A stretch of DNA of 64,000 nucleotides from Fibrella aquatilis (GCF_017353255.1 NZ_JAFMYU010000012.1:1-64000); one strand, 5' to 3'; shown: positions 24,591-33,913, counted from the first letter of the stretch. Numbers and translations: made by a program. The notes: generated by a model from the sequence alone, not told the origin.

Positions 24591-24619
24591 AGACGCACCA
24601 GCCAGGAGCCGGTGCGTCT
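24591..24619 (-). terminator. Intrinsic terminator of the barrel protein gene
   Basis: AGACGCACC (24591-24599) pairs with GGTGCGTCT (24611-24619). On the minus strand it is followed by T8. It lies 26 bases past the stop of the 24645 gene. A second small palindrome, CAAGATTTCAAATCTTG, sits at 24551-24567. Confidence 0.85.
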
Positions 24620-24644
24620 AACCATTGGTTCGTAATCAAGACAT

Positions 24645-25331
24645 TTATAGCGTAAACGCATACCCTACCGAAACGCCCACGGTGCGGTTGCGCACGGGGA
24701 GGTTCACGAGGGGCACTTGCAGTTGGCGCGTGAAACCGTAGTCGTAGCGGGCCTCAACAAAGAATTTGCCCGCGCCCATATCGGCAGAGAGACCTAGCCC
24801 ACCTACGCCGCTGAAGTCCCAGTGGTTGATGGCCCCGCCAATGCCCAGGGGCACGTCCATGTTTTTGGTGGTAAACAGAGCTGTAGCGCGGGTACGAATA
24901 CGGCCATCAAACGCGTAGCCAACGGCTGGTCCGGCGAAGATATAGGGCTTAACGGGGCCGTCGGACAGGTTTACTTTCAACAGCAGCGGCGTCTGGATAG
25001 ACTGAATCTGGTAGGCCACCCGCGCCCCAATAGGAATGTCGAGAATGCCGAGATTGAGACTGGTACCTTCGCGCAGCAGAAAACCTTTTTGCACAAAAGC
25101 TACTTCGGGACGGAACGATACGCGCTCACTCAGGGGCACTTCCAGGAAAATAGCACCGGTAGGGCCGGGCGAAAATTCGGGTTGCACGGGCAGGTTTTGC
25201 AGCAGCGACGGCTCGGAGACGTTGCTCCAGGTGGCACCGCCCCGCACCCCCACCTGAACCTGGGCGAACGAAGCTGTGGTAACGAAGAAAAGGGCGACAA
25301 GCGAAAGGGCGGAAGCAAACAGACGGTTCAT
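24645..25331 (-). CDS. PorT-like outer-membrane beta-barrel protein
   Basis: 228 residues from ATG 25331 (MNRLFASALSLVALFF) with a signal peptide ending SFA. The mature part begins QVQVGVRGGATWSN, the usual start of the 'outer membrane protein beta-barrel' family of Bacteroidota. Regular amphipathic strands end in VGVSVGYAFTL. The specific role is unknown: some family members work in type IX secretion (PorT), others are surface porins. It is a single gene with its own terminator. The longer reading from 25430 has no signal-peptide logic. Confidence 0.8.
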   Translation of the reverse strand: MNRLFASALSLVALFFVTTASFAQVQVGVRGGATWSNVSEPSLLQNLPVQPEFSPGPTGAIFLEVPLSERVSFRPEVAFVQKGFLLREGTSLNLGILDIPIGARVAYQIQSIQTPLLLKVNLSDGPVKPYIFAGPAVGYAFDGRIRTRATALFTTKNMDVPLGIGGAINHWDFSGVGGLGLSADMGAGKFFVEARYDYGFTRQLQVPLVNLPVRNRTVGVSVGYAFTL

Positions 25332-25537
25332 GGTATACTGAGGGTTAAATTGGGATGACCCCGATGAAAAACTGGGGAAGTAAACGGTCTGGTATAGGCG
25401 TCTTTCGGTTAATACATCGGTTGGATGCATTGACGAGCGCAGGGATTAATGACCCCGCCAAATTATTTTGGTAGGGCTTTCTGCTTTACTTGCACCCACC
25501 ATAGCCGCCAGTTGCCTTCATCGCCTTACCTAACCCC

Positions 25538-26362
25538 ATGAAATACGTAAAGCCTACCAAATTCAGCTACCTGCCCAAACCCCTCGACCGGCTCGATGTG
25601 ATCGGCCTGTTTGAGTGCGATCCTTTTGGCAACTGGCTGTTGTTCAGGCGAATGATTATTGCTGTGGTAGGTTGGTTTACCTATTTCCGCTATACCACTG
25701 TCAACCGAATCAAGATTGAGGGCACCGAGCACCTAGAGACCCTACCAATCAACAATGTGCTGTTTCTGTCGAATCACCAGACCTATTTTGCCGACGTGAT
25801 TGCCTTCTTTCACGTGTTCTGCGCCGTGAAATGGGGGTTTAAAGACACCATGCTGCCGCCTGTTTACCTCTTTGCCCCCCGCGCCCGGATGTATTATGTG
25901 GCCGCCAGCGAGACTATGCAGAAGGGGATTCTGGCCAAGATTTTCGCCCTCGGCGGTGCCCTAACCATCGAGCGGTCGTGGCGGGCCGACGGGCGTGATG
26001 TGAAGCGGGCCGTTGATACATCAGCCGTCGATAAAATCGGGACGGCCCTGCAACATGGGTGGGTCGTGAGCTTTCCGCAGGGCACCACCAAGCCTTATGC
26101 CCCCGTGCGCAAGGGTACGGGCCACCTCATCAAAGACAATGACCCCATCATTATTCCGGTGGTGATCAATGGGTTCCGCCGGGCATTCGATAAGAAAGGG
26201 CTGCGGTTTAAAAAGCGCAACACACAACTCTCCATCCGGTTTAAGCCCCCTATGGTCGTCGCCCCCGATGAGTCCGTAGAGTCCATCGTCGAACGCGTCC
26301 GCGCCGCCATTGAGCAGGACATCCCCGAAGAAATGGACTGGCTGGGGGAAAAAGAAGGGTAA
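25538..26362 (+). CDS. Lysophospholipid acyltransferase (PlsC-like)
   Basis: 274-residue LPLAT-superfamily acyltransferase, probably acylating 1-acyl-glycerol-3-phosphate or a related lipid at the inner membrane. The catalytic HX4D motif is SNHQTYFADV, and the later blocks are GGALTIERSW, FPQGTTKPYAPVRKGTGHL (glycerophosphate-binding, EGT replaced by QGT) and PVVINGFRRAF. One hydrophobic segment lies near 38-55. It may serve phospholipid or aminolipid synthesis; the substrate is not resolved. It converges on the carboxylase gene, and both stops lie within a 16-bp-arm palindrome. Confidence 0.85.
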   Translation: MKYVKPTKFSYLPKPLDRLDVIGLFECDPFGNWLLFRRMIIAVVGWFTYFRYTTVNRIKIEGTEHLETLPINNVLFLSNHQTYFADVIAFFHVFCAVKWGFKDTMLPPVYLFAPRARMYYVAASETMQKGILAKIFALGGALTIERSWRADGRDVKRAVDTSAVDKIGTALQHGWVVSFPQGTTKPYAPVRKGTGHLIKDNDPIIIPVVINGFRRAFDKKGLRFKKRNTQLSIRFKPPMVVAPDESVESIVERVRAAIEQDIPEEMDWLGEKEG

Positions 26363-26392
26363 TGTACAATGCATAATGTACATCACCCTTCT
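26353..26392. repeat. Convergent palindrome overlapping both stop codons
   Basis: Arm 26353-26368 pairs with 26377-26392 with 1 mismatch in 16 over an 8-base loop. It contains heptamers of the ATTGTAC type (AATGTAC, AATGCAT, AATGTAC at 26361-26381). The acyltransferase stop (26360-26362) and the carboxylase stop (26391-26393) lie in the two arms. Confidence 0.75.
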
Positions 26393-28022
26393 ACGTCTGC
26401 ATATTCCCCACGTTAAATGACTTGGTGATGGGGGCATGATTGGCAGCTTCAATGCCGAGGGAGATATGGCGGCGGGTGTCGAGGGGGTCAATGACGGCGT
26501 CGAACCAGAGGCGGGCAGCGGCGTAGTAGGGCGATAGCTGCGCGTTGTACTGATCCGTAATTTTCTGTAAGAGAGCCTGTTCCGCTTCGGGGGTGATCAC
26601 TTCGCCTCTGGCTTTTAATGAGGCCACTTGTATCTGCAACAGTGTTTTTGCCGCCGATGCACCGCTCATAACCGCCATTTGGGCTGTGGGCCAGGCCAGC
26701 ATCAGGCGGGGGTCGTAAGCGCGACCGCAGAGGGCGTAGTTGCCCGCCCCGTAGGAGTTGCCGATGACGACCGTAAACTTCGGCACGACGGAATTGGCCA
26801 TGGCGCTCACGAGCTTGGCCCCGTCTTTGATGATCCCCCCCTGCTCGGCGCGGCTGCCTACCATAAAGCCCGTTACGTCCTGAATGAACACCAGCGGAAT
26901 ATGCTTCTGGTTGCAGTTCATGATAAACCGCGCGGCCTTGTCGGCGGCGTCGCCGTAGATTACGCCGCCCATCTGCATTTCCACCGCCTGCCCCGCCGTA
27001 GCCCCACCCGGACCAACCCGATTTTTGGCTTTTACCACCTTTCGCTGATTAGCCACAATACCTACCGCCCAACCGTCGATACGGGCATAGCCACAGATCA
27101 GCGACTGGCCATAATCAGGTTTGTAAGGGTCGAAATCGGAGTTGTCAATGAGGCGGTTCAGTATCGCCATCATATCATAGGGCTTCACGCGGTCTTGTGG
27201 CAGGAGCGTGTAGATCTCGGCGGGGTCGAGGGTAGGCGGAGCGGGTGCTACGCGGCTGAAACCAGCGGTGGGGCTGCTGCCCGTTTTGTCTAAAATGCGT
27301 TTTATGGCGTCCAGACAGCTTTTATCGTCGGGATATTTATTGTCGATCACGCCCGAAATCTCGGTGTGCATGGCCGCGCCGCCCAGCGTTTCGGTGTCTA
27401 CATCCTCGCCAATAGAGGCTTTCACCAGGTACGGTCCGGCCAGGTAAATGGAGCCGGTGCCTTCTACGATCAGGGCTTCGTCGCTCATGATGGGCAGGTA
27501 CGCGCCCCCCGCCACGCAGCTGCCCATGATGGCCGCCACCTGCAACACGCCCATAGCCGAGAGGTGCGCGTTATTGCGGAACATCCGGCCAAAGTGGTCT
27601 TTATCGGCGAATACCTCATCCTGCAAAGGCAGATACACCCCCGCACTGTCGACGAGGTAGATGATGGGCAGGCGGTTCTCCATCGCAATCTCTTGCGCCC
27701 GGAGGTTCTTTTTGGCCGTAATGGGAAACCAGGCCCCAGCTTTTACGGTGGCATCGTTGGCTACAACCACACACAACCGCCTCGACACATACGCAAGCCC
27801 CGTAACCACACCGCCCGACGGACACCCGCCATGCTCGGCGTACATACCCTCGCCCGTAAACAGGCCGATTTCCAGAAACTGAGTATCGGTATCAGTCAGA
27901 TAATCAATACGTTCGCGGGCGGTGAGCTTGCCTTTTTTGTGTTGATCGTCAATTTTTTTCTGCCCGCCACCCAGTTGTGTCTGGGCCGTTTTTTGGGCAA
28001 GGTTATCAAGGAGGGTTTGCAT
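26391..28022 (-). CDS. Acyl-CoA carboxylase beta subunit (methylcrotonyl-CoA carboxylase type)
   Basis: 543-residue carboxyltransferase subunit of a biotin-dependent acyl-CoA carboxylase. It transfers carboxyl from biotin to the acyl-CoA. Visible are KKGKLTARERIDYLTD, GGCPSGGVVTGLAYVSRRLC, LVDSAGVYLPLQDEVFADKDH, oxyanion-hole glycines in AAIMGSCVAGGAYLPIMSDEA, LAGPYLVKASIGEDV and the C-terminal half VFIQDVTGFMVGSRAEQGGII, GNSYGAGNYALCGRAYDPR. The SAGVYLP and AGPYLVKA patterns favour the methylcrotonyl-CoA (leucine breakdown) branch over propionyl-CoA. The biotin-carrying alpha subunit is not in the window. Confidence 0.92.
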   Translation of the reverse strand: MQTLLDNLAQKTAQTQLGGGQKKIDDQHKKGKLTARERIDYLTDTDTQFLEIGLFTGEGMYAEHGGCPSGGVVTGLAYVSRRLCVVVANDATVKAGAWFPITAKKNLRAQEIAMENRLPIIYLVDSAGVYLPLQDEVFADKDHFGRMFRNNAHLSAMGVLQVAAIMGSCVAGGAYLPIMSDEALIVEGTGSIYLAGPYLVKASIGEDVDTETLGGAAMHTEISGVIDNKYPDDKSCLDAIKRILDKTGSSPTAGFSRVAPAPPTLDPAEIYTLLPQDRVKPYDMMAILNRLIDNSDFDPYKPDYGQSLICGYARIDGWAVGIVANQRKVVKAKNRVGPGGATAGQAVEMQMGGVIYGDAADKAARFIMNCNQKHIPLVFIQDVTGFMVGSRAEQGGIIKDGAKLVSAMANSVVPKFTVVIGNSYGAGNYALCGRAYDPRLMLAWPTAQMAVMSGASAAKTLLQIQVASLKARGEVITPEAEQALLQKITDQYNAQLSPYYAAARLWFDAVIDPLDTRRHISLGIEAANHAPITKSFNVGNMQT

Positions 28023-28109
28023 GATGAAGGTTTAGAAGTTGATGAAAAATTGAAATGACTTTTACTTATTGACGTACTTTTTCAAAGCAAATGACCCGTT
28101 TTGGGCGGG

Positions 28110-28346
28110 TCATTCGTTTATTATTTCGTGAAAATCTTTTTTGGAAAGGCCCAGTGAACGAAGTGCGTTCTGAATAATGAATTCTGGCACCGGATCAATG
28201 TGTGTCTGAAAGGTAATTGGTCGCGTTAATCCTTCTTTCCGCCAGTGTTCATGACCACTATTTATCTTATAAAAAGTACAACCAACCTTTTGCAGAAACT
28301 TGCGGTATTCACTTATCGAAATATTAGACAGTTTTTGCGTACCCAT
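28110..28346 (-). CDS. hicA: HicA-family toxin (mRNA interferase)
   Basis: 78 residues with a double-stranded-RNA-binding-like fold. ISEYRKFLQKVGCTFYKINS leads to the catalytic-type histidine in SGHEHWRKEG. The C-terminal half PITFQTHIDPVPEFIIQNALRSL follows the HicA pattern. These toxins cleave mRNA and tmRNA during translation. It starts 5 bases after the HicB-like antitoxin stop, giving the order antitoxin-toxin. The pair is AT-richer than its neighbours, consistent with horizontal acquisition. A 9-bp hairpin (28090-28098 with 28106-28114) overlaps its stop. Confidence 0.78.
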   Translation of the reverse strand: MGTQKLSNISISEYRKFLQKVGCTFYKINSGHEHWRKEGLTRPITFQTHIDPVPEFIIQNALRSLGLSKKDFHEIINE

Positions 28347-28351
28347 AACAC

Positions 28352-28720
28352 TCAGGCAAAAGCTGGAATATGGGCAGGCTGATCAAATTTTTTAAATGGT
28401 CTGTTGGTAACGATATCTGTTAAGTGCTCATTCCCAGTCAATAAACTAGTCCAGAGCGGTACAGCCACGGTATGCGTTTGAGGGTCAACAAACCATCCTA
28501 AACGACGCAAATCGGCCAACAGCGTGTTTTCTTTTGTCGTATAAGAAAGATATTCTTCTAACGTAATAGCGAAACTCGACCGAGCTTCGAACTCGTCATT
28601 GCCATAGCCATATAGATCCAGCGCAGGCGAGTAAACGACGTGAACATCCTCTTCGATATATGACAGCAGCGCTAGCCGAATATCAGCACCCTGATCTGAT
28701 TGATTCATGTGAGCAACCAT
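28352..28720 (-). CDS. hicB: HicB-like antitoxin
   Basis: 122 residues (or 118 if translation starts at Met5, 28708). The central part is a partial RNase-H-like HicB fold: VHVVYSPALDLYGYGNDEFEA, then AITLEEYLSYTTKENTLLADLRRLGW. It neutralises the downstream HicA toxin and normally represses its own operon. The C-terminus (PLWTSLLTGNEHLTDIVTNR) lacks an obvious helix-turn-helix, so autoregulation is uncertain. A weak promoter (TTG 28764-28762, 19 bases, AATTTTTG 28742-28735 on the minus strand) is possible. Confidence 0.7.
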   Translation of the reverse strand: MVAHMNQSDQGADIRLALLSYIEEDVHVVYSPALDLYGYGNDEFEARSSFAITLEEYLSYTTKENTLLADLRRLGWFVDPQTHTVAVPLWTSLLTGNEHLTDIVTNRPFKKFDQPAHIPAFA

Positions 28721-28784
28721 TCTTGTTTGCGTAACAAAAATTTAAGTCCGTCAAATTAGAGCAAAAACATAGTATCACAATCCA

Positions 28785-29783
28785 CTATTTCGGCGGAATC
28801 GAATCAACCTTCGTTGTGGTGGTCGTGATGACCGTGCCGGGCTTGGCGGCGGCGGGCTTGTCTTTCTTGCCGAATACGGAAAACGACACGTTGATGTATT
28901 TTTTGGGGTTTTGCCGGAAATCGGTCAGGAGCTTTTCGAGGCCACCCGCCGTGCGGCTCACGTTGATGTACAGTGAATCATCGGTGGTGAGTTTGCCCAG
29001 TGAGCCTTGCCCCTTTTCGATGTTGCCCAGTAGCTTCTGCAAATTATCAATCGACTTGTTGGCGTTGTTGAGCGTCTGCTTCAGTTGCAGCGCATTCAGC
29101 GAGTCGGCGAAGGTACCGGCCTTGTTCAAAATCGGCCCCAGGTCGCGGGTGGTTTTGTCGAGGGATTGTGAGAGGTGGTTTACGTTGGCCAGGGCGGCTT
29201 TGAGACCGGCGCGGTTTTCATTCAAAGCCGAATTGAGAGTACCTGTTACGCCATTGGCCCCACGCAGGGTCTGGTTTAATAGCCCGCCCGTCTGGTCGAA
29301 CTGGGCCACCACATAATTGAGCCTGCGGGTAAGCGAATCCACGTTATTCAGTACCGGCAAGGTCTTTTCTTTAATCAGACTCGAAATGCCCTGCTCAGTC
29401 GAAGCAACCAGTGCCCCTTCGTCCATGACGGCCCCGGCGGGGTTTAGTTCGAGGCGGATGATCTTGCCACCCAGCAACCCACCGTCGGCCAGCATGGCTT
29501 TTGACCCCTGCCGGATCACCACGTTTTTGTTCATGTCGAGCGTGACAAGCAGCTTGTTCCCCCGGTCGGGCATGAGGTCAATTTTGGCCACCCGCCCCAC
29601 GTTCAAGCCATTGAGCAACACGGGGTTAGAACTGGTCAGCCCATCGACGTTGTCGTAGATAACGGTGAATTGCTTATTCTTTTTGAAGATGTTGGTTCCC
29701 TTCAGGAAGTTGAACCCGAAGAAGAACATCGTGAGTGTGACGAGGGCCAGCAACCCTACTTTCGCCTCCTGTGAAAATTTCAT
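28785..29783 (-). CDS. MlaD/MCE-family lipid transport protein
   Basis: 332 residues with an N-terminal membrane anchor (VGLLALVTLTMFFFGFNFL). A single MCE domain spans about 38-115 (FTVIYDNVDGLTSSNPVLLN, GLNVGRVAKIDL, KAMLADGGLLGGKIIRLEL). A long helical, coiled-coil-prone region with recurring LN and SLNAL motifs follows (about 140-300). MCE proteins form hexameric rings that carry phospholipids across the periplasm with an MlaE/MlaF-type ABC transporter, which is not in this window. It lies downstream of an N-acetylmuramoyl-L-alanine amidase and opposite lptD, an arrangement that fits envelope biogenesis. A perfect 38-bp palindrome fills the gap to the amidase gene. Confidence 0.9.
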   Translation of the reverse strand: MKFSQEAKVGLLALVTLTMFFFGFNFLKGTNIFKKNKQFTVIYDNVDGLTSSNPVLLNGLNVGRVAKIDLMPDRGNKLLVTLDMNKNVVIRQGSKAMLADGGLLGGKIIRLELNPAGAVMDEGALVASTEQGISSLIKEKTLPVLNNVDSLTRRLNYVVAQFDQTGGLLNQTLRGANGVTGTLNSALNENRAGLKAALANVNHLSQSLDKTTRDLGPILNKAGTFADSLNALQLKQTLNNANKSIDNLQKLLGNIEKGQGSLGKLTTDDSLYINVSRTAGGLEKLLTDFRQNPKKYINVSFSVFGKKDKPAAAKPGTVITTTTTKVDSIPPK

Positions 29784-29867
29784 GTAAAGTTTTGAATAAT
29801 CTATGCCCGGACACCTGCGTTTCCGGCGCTACACTCTATAACCGGATTGGGGCAGGAATTGTGCCAA

Positions 29868-29954
29868 GACAGTATGCAGTTCGACAGTATGCAGTGGGCT
29901 GACGCACGTGTAGTTCGCGTCAGCCCACTGCATACTGTCGAACTGCATACTGTC
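29868..29954. repeat. Perfect 38-bp-arm palindrome
   Basis: Arms 29868-29905 and 29917-29954 are exact reverse complements (38 of 38) over an 11-base loop. The outer arm holds GACAGTATGCAGTTC twice in near-heptameric register. On the minus strand the palindrome starts directly after the amidase stop codon (29955-29957) and is not followed by a T-run. It separates the amidase and MlaD genes. Confidence 0.9.
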
Positions 29955-30794
29955 TCACTCCCCCTCCATATCATGCTTATATTGCTCGAAAGCTTTGTAG
30001 ACGGCGGTGGTGATGCGGTCGCGGCCTTCTTCCGAGGCCAGGAAGTCTTCTTCGTCGGCGTTGGTGAGGTAGCCGGTCTCAACCAATACGCTGGGCATGG
30101 TGGTGCGCCAGAGTACCAGAAAGCCCGCCTGCTTCACGCCGTTGCTCTTGCGGTCGGCGGTGCGGCGGAAGTTGCGCTCTACTTTTTCGGCAAAATTGAT
30201 GCTACTACCCAAAAACGCGTGCTGGTAATTGGCCAGCATAATGTAGGCCAGCGGCGAGTTAGGGTTAAAGCCCTTGTAGGTCTCCTGGTAGTTGGTTTCT
30301 TTCAGGATAACGGCGTTTTCCCGCTTGGCCACGTCGAGGTTACCTTCTGTTTTGTGCAAACCCATAGTGTAGGTCTCGGTGCCGTGAACGGCCTTCGAGA
30401 CGGGGTTGGCATTGCAGTGGATGGAGATAAACAGGTCGGCGCGGTTGCGATTGGCAATGGCCGACCGTTCGGCGAGTTCAATAAACCGATCAGTGGTGCG
30501 GGTGTAGATCACGCGCATACTGGGCATCTCTTCCTTGATCTTGCGGCCTATTTGAAGGGCAATTTTCAGGTTGAGGTTTTTTTCTTTGGCATAGCGCCCG
30601 TGAGTACCAGGGTCTTTGCCGCCATGGCCTGCGTCGAGCACGACGGTACGAATCTGGTTGGCCCGCCCAGCCTGCCGGGGTTGCCCGCTGGCAACGGTGT
30701 CGTCCTGCCAGGCCGGTTTGGGTAAGTTGGTGAGTGCCAGCAATGGGCCGAGCACCACCAAAAGTAGGACAATCTTAACAAGCCAACGGGCCAT
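29955..30794 (-). CDS. N-acetylmuramoyl-L-alanine amidase (Amidase_3)
   Basis: 279 residues from ATG 30794 (MARWLVKIVLLL), with an N-terminal signal anchor. Zinc amidase that removes peptide stems from peptidoglycan in the periplasm. The zinc ligands and catalytic residues are in VLDAGHGGKDPGTHG (His), NLKIALQIGR, IYTRTTDRFIELAERSAIAN (Glu), LFISIHCNANP (His) and SVLVETGYLTNADEEDFL (catalytic Glu). No SH3 or LysM cell-wall domain is seen. Translation from 30830 would add residues before a good signal and is less likely. It is divergent from lptD and upstream of mlaD. Confidence 0.93.
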   Translation of the reverse strand: MARWLVKIVLLLVVLGPLLALTNLPKPAWQDDTVASGQPRQAGRANQIRTVVLDAGHGGKDPGTHGRYAKEKNLNLKIALQIGRKIKEEMPSMRVIYTRTTDRFIELAERSAIANRNRADLFISIHCNANPVSKAVHGTETYTMGLHKTEGNLDVAKRENAVILKETNYQETYKGFNPNSPLAYIMLANYQHAFLGSSINFAEKVERNFRRTADRKSNGVKQAGFLVLWRTTMPSVLVETGYLTNADEEDFLASEEGRDRITTAVYKAFEQYKHDMEGE

Positions 30795-30868
30795 GTGTGT
30801 GTGGGGTGATTTAATAGTATTTAACAGCAAAATGCGATTCGGGGCAGTATTGGGTACCTGATCGTGGG

Positions 30869-30876
30869 TAACTTTG
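30869..30876 (+). promoter_or_regulatory. -7 element upstream of lptD
   Basis: TAACTTTG is an exact TAnnTTTG box, 41 bases before the lptD TTG start. The nearest TTG upstream (30850-30852) is only 16 bases away, shorter than usual. On the minus strand CAAATGTA at 30905-30912 reads TACATTTG and could serve the divergent amidase. Confidence 0.45.
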
Positions 30877-30916
30877 TCGAAGCCGCGTTTAGTAACCGAA
30901 CCGGCAAATGTAATTT

Positions 30917-33913
30917 TTGATAGAACCCAAAATACGACTTATTATTTTACGGGTCATAAAATACACGCTGATTCTGTGGCTACTACCGTCGTTGGTGGCC
31001 GGTTTATACGCGCAGAATCAGCCCGTCAATCCCATTCGTTCGGCCCCGCGAACGGTGGCACCGCTGGCGCCCAAAGCCCCCCGGTCTACCACCGGCGTGG
31101 CCCCGCTGACGCTACCCCGCAAAGCGCTGGCCAGCACCGACACCAGCCGCCGCGACACCACCAAAGCCGCGCCCGACCAGTTTGCCACCGCCGTGAAATA
31201 CGCCTCGCGTGACTCCAGCCTGGTAAGCGGCCAGATTGTAGAGTTGTGGGGCGACGCCCAGGTAGTATACGGCGACATTTCGCTCAAGGCCGACTACATC
31301 AAGCTCAACCAGGCTACCAACGAGGTATTTGCGCGGGGACGGTACGATTCGACGGCCAAAAAAGTGGTGGGTACACCCGTCTTCAAGGATCGCAATGAAT
31401 CGTACGACACCAAGGAGATTCGCTACAATTTCAAGACCAAAAAGGCCCTGGTGTCGGGCATCATTACGCAGCAGGGCGAAGGTAACATTCGGGGGAAGAC
31501 GGTGAAGAAAGACGCCGAAGATAACCTCTATATCCGGGGTTCGATCTATACCACCTGCAACCTCACCACGCCCCACTTCCACATCAACGCCCCCCGGCTG
31601 AAGGTGGTGCACAATAAACAGGTGGTGTCGGGGCCGTTCAACCTGGTCATCAACCAGATTCCGTTGCCCATTGGGTTGCCCTTCGGGTTCTTCCCGTTTC
31701 CGAAGAAAAAAGACATCGGCGTGTCGGGGATCATTATGCCGCAGTATGGCGAAGAACCCAATGGGCGGGGCTTCTACCTGCGCGACGGGGGCTACTACTG
31801 GGCGGTAAATGAGAACATTGGTATGCAGTTTACCACCCAGCTTTACTCACGCGGTAGCTGGGGCGCGGGGGTGTCGGGAGCTTACAACAAGAAGTACCGC
31901 TACGGCGGGTCATTCCAGCTTCGGTTCAACCGCAACTTACCAGGCCTACTCATCGATAAGTTGAATCAGGAGCAGGCGCGGAATGATTTTACCATCGCAT
32001 GGTCGCACGCGCCGCAGAACATTGGGCGGCGGAGTTCGTTTTCGGCCAATGTCAACGTGTCGTCCAACAGCTATAACCAGTTCAACACCTACAGCGTGCA
32101 GCAGGTGAGTCAGAACGTGGCGGGGTCGTCAGTGCAGTACAGCCGCACGTTTGGGCAGTATGTGCGGGCGGGGGCCAATTTCCGGGTGAACCAGCAGTTT
32201 GGGCAGGTAAACCAGATCACGGGTGTCCGCGAAAACGGCAAAACCGACGTCTCCACAGATTTCAACCTGGCCGTAAACCAGATTGCGCCGTTTGCGCTGA
32301 AGGGTGGCACGGGCCGGTGGTATGAGAGCTTCCGCGTAGGTTTCCAGTTCGATGCCTCAGCGCAGGTGAACAACACCGTCCGCAACCGGATTGACACCAG
32401 CGGCCTGGGTTTTGCCATTGCCGTGCCAGTAGGCGTTACGCTCAACAACCGCGAGCAAATCGTGCGCGACAGCCTGGCCAACGCGGCCATTGTGAGGGCG
32501 GGTGGCACCGTGCCCGACCCCAACCTGATTGCGTTTTCGTTTGCCAACGCGGCCCGCATCTGGGACAACCGAAACGTGACCATGCGCTACAGCATTCCGG
32601 TGTCGCTGCCCAACTTCAAACTGGCCCGGTACATCAACTTCACCCCCGGCTTCAGCATCAACGGCGACATCTACAGCCGAAAGCTGTCTTATACGCTGCT
32701 AGATGATCAGAAGACGGTAAGGATCGACACTGCACGCAACTTGTTCCCGACCTACACGTTCTCCACCAATGCCAGCGTAAATACCCGCCTCTACGGGACG
32801 TATTTCATCCGCGGGAAGCGCATTGAGGCCATTCGGCATACGGTGGCTCCCTCTATAACACTGAGCTACACACCTGACTTTTCGGGCGCAGCATTCGGGT
32901 TCTACACCGTGCTGCCTGCGGTGGGCGCACTGGCGGCCCTGCCCGAATACCGGCGCACCCTGTCGAACTACCGGGGGCTGGGCGGCACGTATGGCAGCAG
33001 CCCGCCGGGGCAGTCGGCGTTTTTGTCGTTTGGTATTGTGAACCAGCTGGAGATGAAAGTCCGCTCACGCGATGACTCATCGGGGCAGGAATTCAAGAAG
33101 ATACCCCTCTTCGACAACATCAGCATCAACGGCAGCTACAACCTGCTGGCTCCCGAATACAAACTGTCGCCGATTCAGGTGAGCGCCAACACGCAGATTT
33201 TCAAGAACGTCAACTTCAATATCTCGTCTACGTTCGACCCTTACGCGTACCGGGAATACGCTACGTCCTATATCAATCCGTACTCGCTCTACTTCCCTAC
33301 GGCATCGCAGGGGCAGATTCCGGGCTACATTCAGGCCGCGCCCAACCCCGACAATGCGACCTATCCGCGCTACAACCGGCTGTCTATTTTTGCCGGGCAG
33401 GGGCTGGCGCGGCTCACCAACTTGCAGGCGTTTATCAGCACCCGGTTTGCCCCGAAAAAGGCCGATGCACCCAAGAAATCGGCCAACGCCACTGACGCCA
33501 CCATGAAGGCGATCAACCAAAACCCGGACCTCTACGTCGACTTCAACATTCCCTGGACGGTCAACGTGAGCTATACCTTCGGCTATAGCAGACTTACGCC
33601 CATCCAAAGCTCGATTATCCAGACGCTGCAACTGACGGGCGATTTTAGCCTGACGCCGAAGTGGAAATTCACGTTCCAGACAGGGTATGATTTCCAGTAC
33701 AAATCGCCGTCGCTGACTAACATCGGCGTGAACCGCGACCTGCACTGCTGGGAGATGGCCTTCAACTGGACCCCCTACGCAGGCAGCGCCTTCCGGGGTG
33801 GCACCTACTCCTTCGACCTGCGCGCCCGGTCGGCCATTTTGCAGGAGCTAAAACTCAGCCGCCGCCGCTCCTTCTACGACAGCGGTGGCTTCGGCGGCGG
33901 CTACGCGCGGTAA
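30917..33913 (+). CDS. lptD: LptD-like LPS-assembly outer-membrane protein
   Basis: 998 residues with a signal segment (~10-32, ending LYA) and an OstA/LptA-like N-domain (~85-250: VSGQIVELWGDAQVVYGDIS, LKADYIKLNQATNEVFARG, YNFKTKKALVSGIITQQGEG). The C-terminal barrel carries Bacteroidota LptD features (SGIIMPQYGEEPNGRGFYLR, GGYYWAVNEN). It inserts LPS into the outer leaflet together with the lipoprotein LptE, which is not seen here. It starts at TTG, and an alternative start a few codons on cannot be excluded. It is long for LptD (E. coli ~780), as usual in this phylum. Its place opposite the amidase/MlaD pair supports an envelope cluster. Confidence 0.9.
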   Translation: MIEPKIRLIILRVIKYTLILWLLPSLVAGLYAQNQPVNPIRSAPRTVAPLAPKAPRSTTGVAPLTLPRKALASTDTSRRDTTKAAPDQFATAVKYASRDSSLVSGQIVELWGDAQVVYGDISLKADYIKLNQATNEVFARGRYDSTAKKVVGTPVFKDRNESYDTKEIRYNFKTKKALVSGIITQQGEGNIRGKTVKKDAEDNLYIRGSIYTTCNLTTPHFHINAPRLKVVHNKQVVSGPFNLVINQIPLPIGLPFGFFPFPKKKDIGVSGIIMPQYGEEPNGRGFYLRDGGYYWAVNENIGMQFTTQLYSRGSWGAGVSGAYNKKYRYGGSFQLRFNRNLPGLLIDKLNQEQARNDFTIAWSHAPQNIGRRSSFSANVNVSSNSYNQFNTYSVQQVSQNVAGSSVQYSRTFGQYVRAGANFRVNQQFGQVNQITGVRENGKTDVSTDFNLAVNQIAPFALKGGTGRWYESFRVGFQFDASAQVNNTVRNRIDTSGLGFAIAVPVGVTLNNREQIVRDSLANAAIVRAGGTVPDPNLIAFSFANAARIWDNRNVTMRYSIPVSLPNFKLARYINFTPGFSINGDIYSRKLSYTLLDDQKTVRIDTARNLFPTYTFSTNASVNTRLYGTYFIRGKRIEAIRHTVAPSITLSYTPDFSGAAFGFYTVLPAVGALAALPEYRRTLSNYRGLGGTYGSSPPGQSAFLSFGIVNQLEMKVRSRDDSSGQEFKKIPLFDNISINGSYNLLAPEYKLSPIQVSANTQIFKNVNFNISSTFDPYAYREYATSYINPYSLYFPTASQGQIPGYIQAAPNPDNATYPRYNRLSIFAGQGLARLTNLQAFISTRFAPKKADAPKKSANATDATMKAINQNPDLYVDFNIPWTVNVSYTFGYSRLTPIQSSIIQTLQLTGDFSLTPKWKFTFQTGYDFQYKSPSLTNIGVNRDLHCWEMAFNWTPYAGSAFRGGTYSFDLRARSAILQELKLSRRRSFYDSGGFGGGYAR

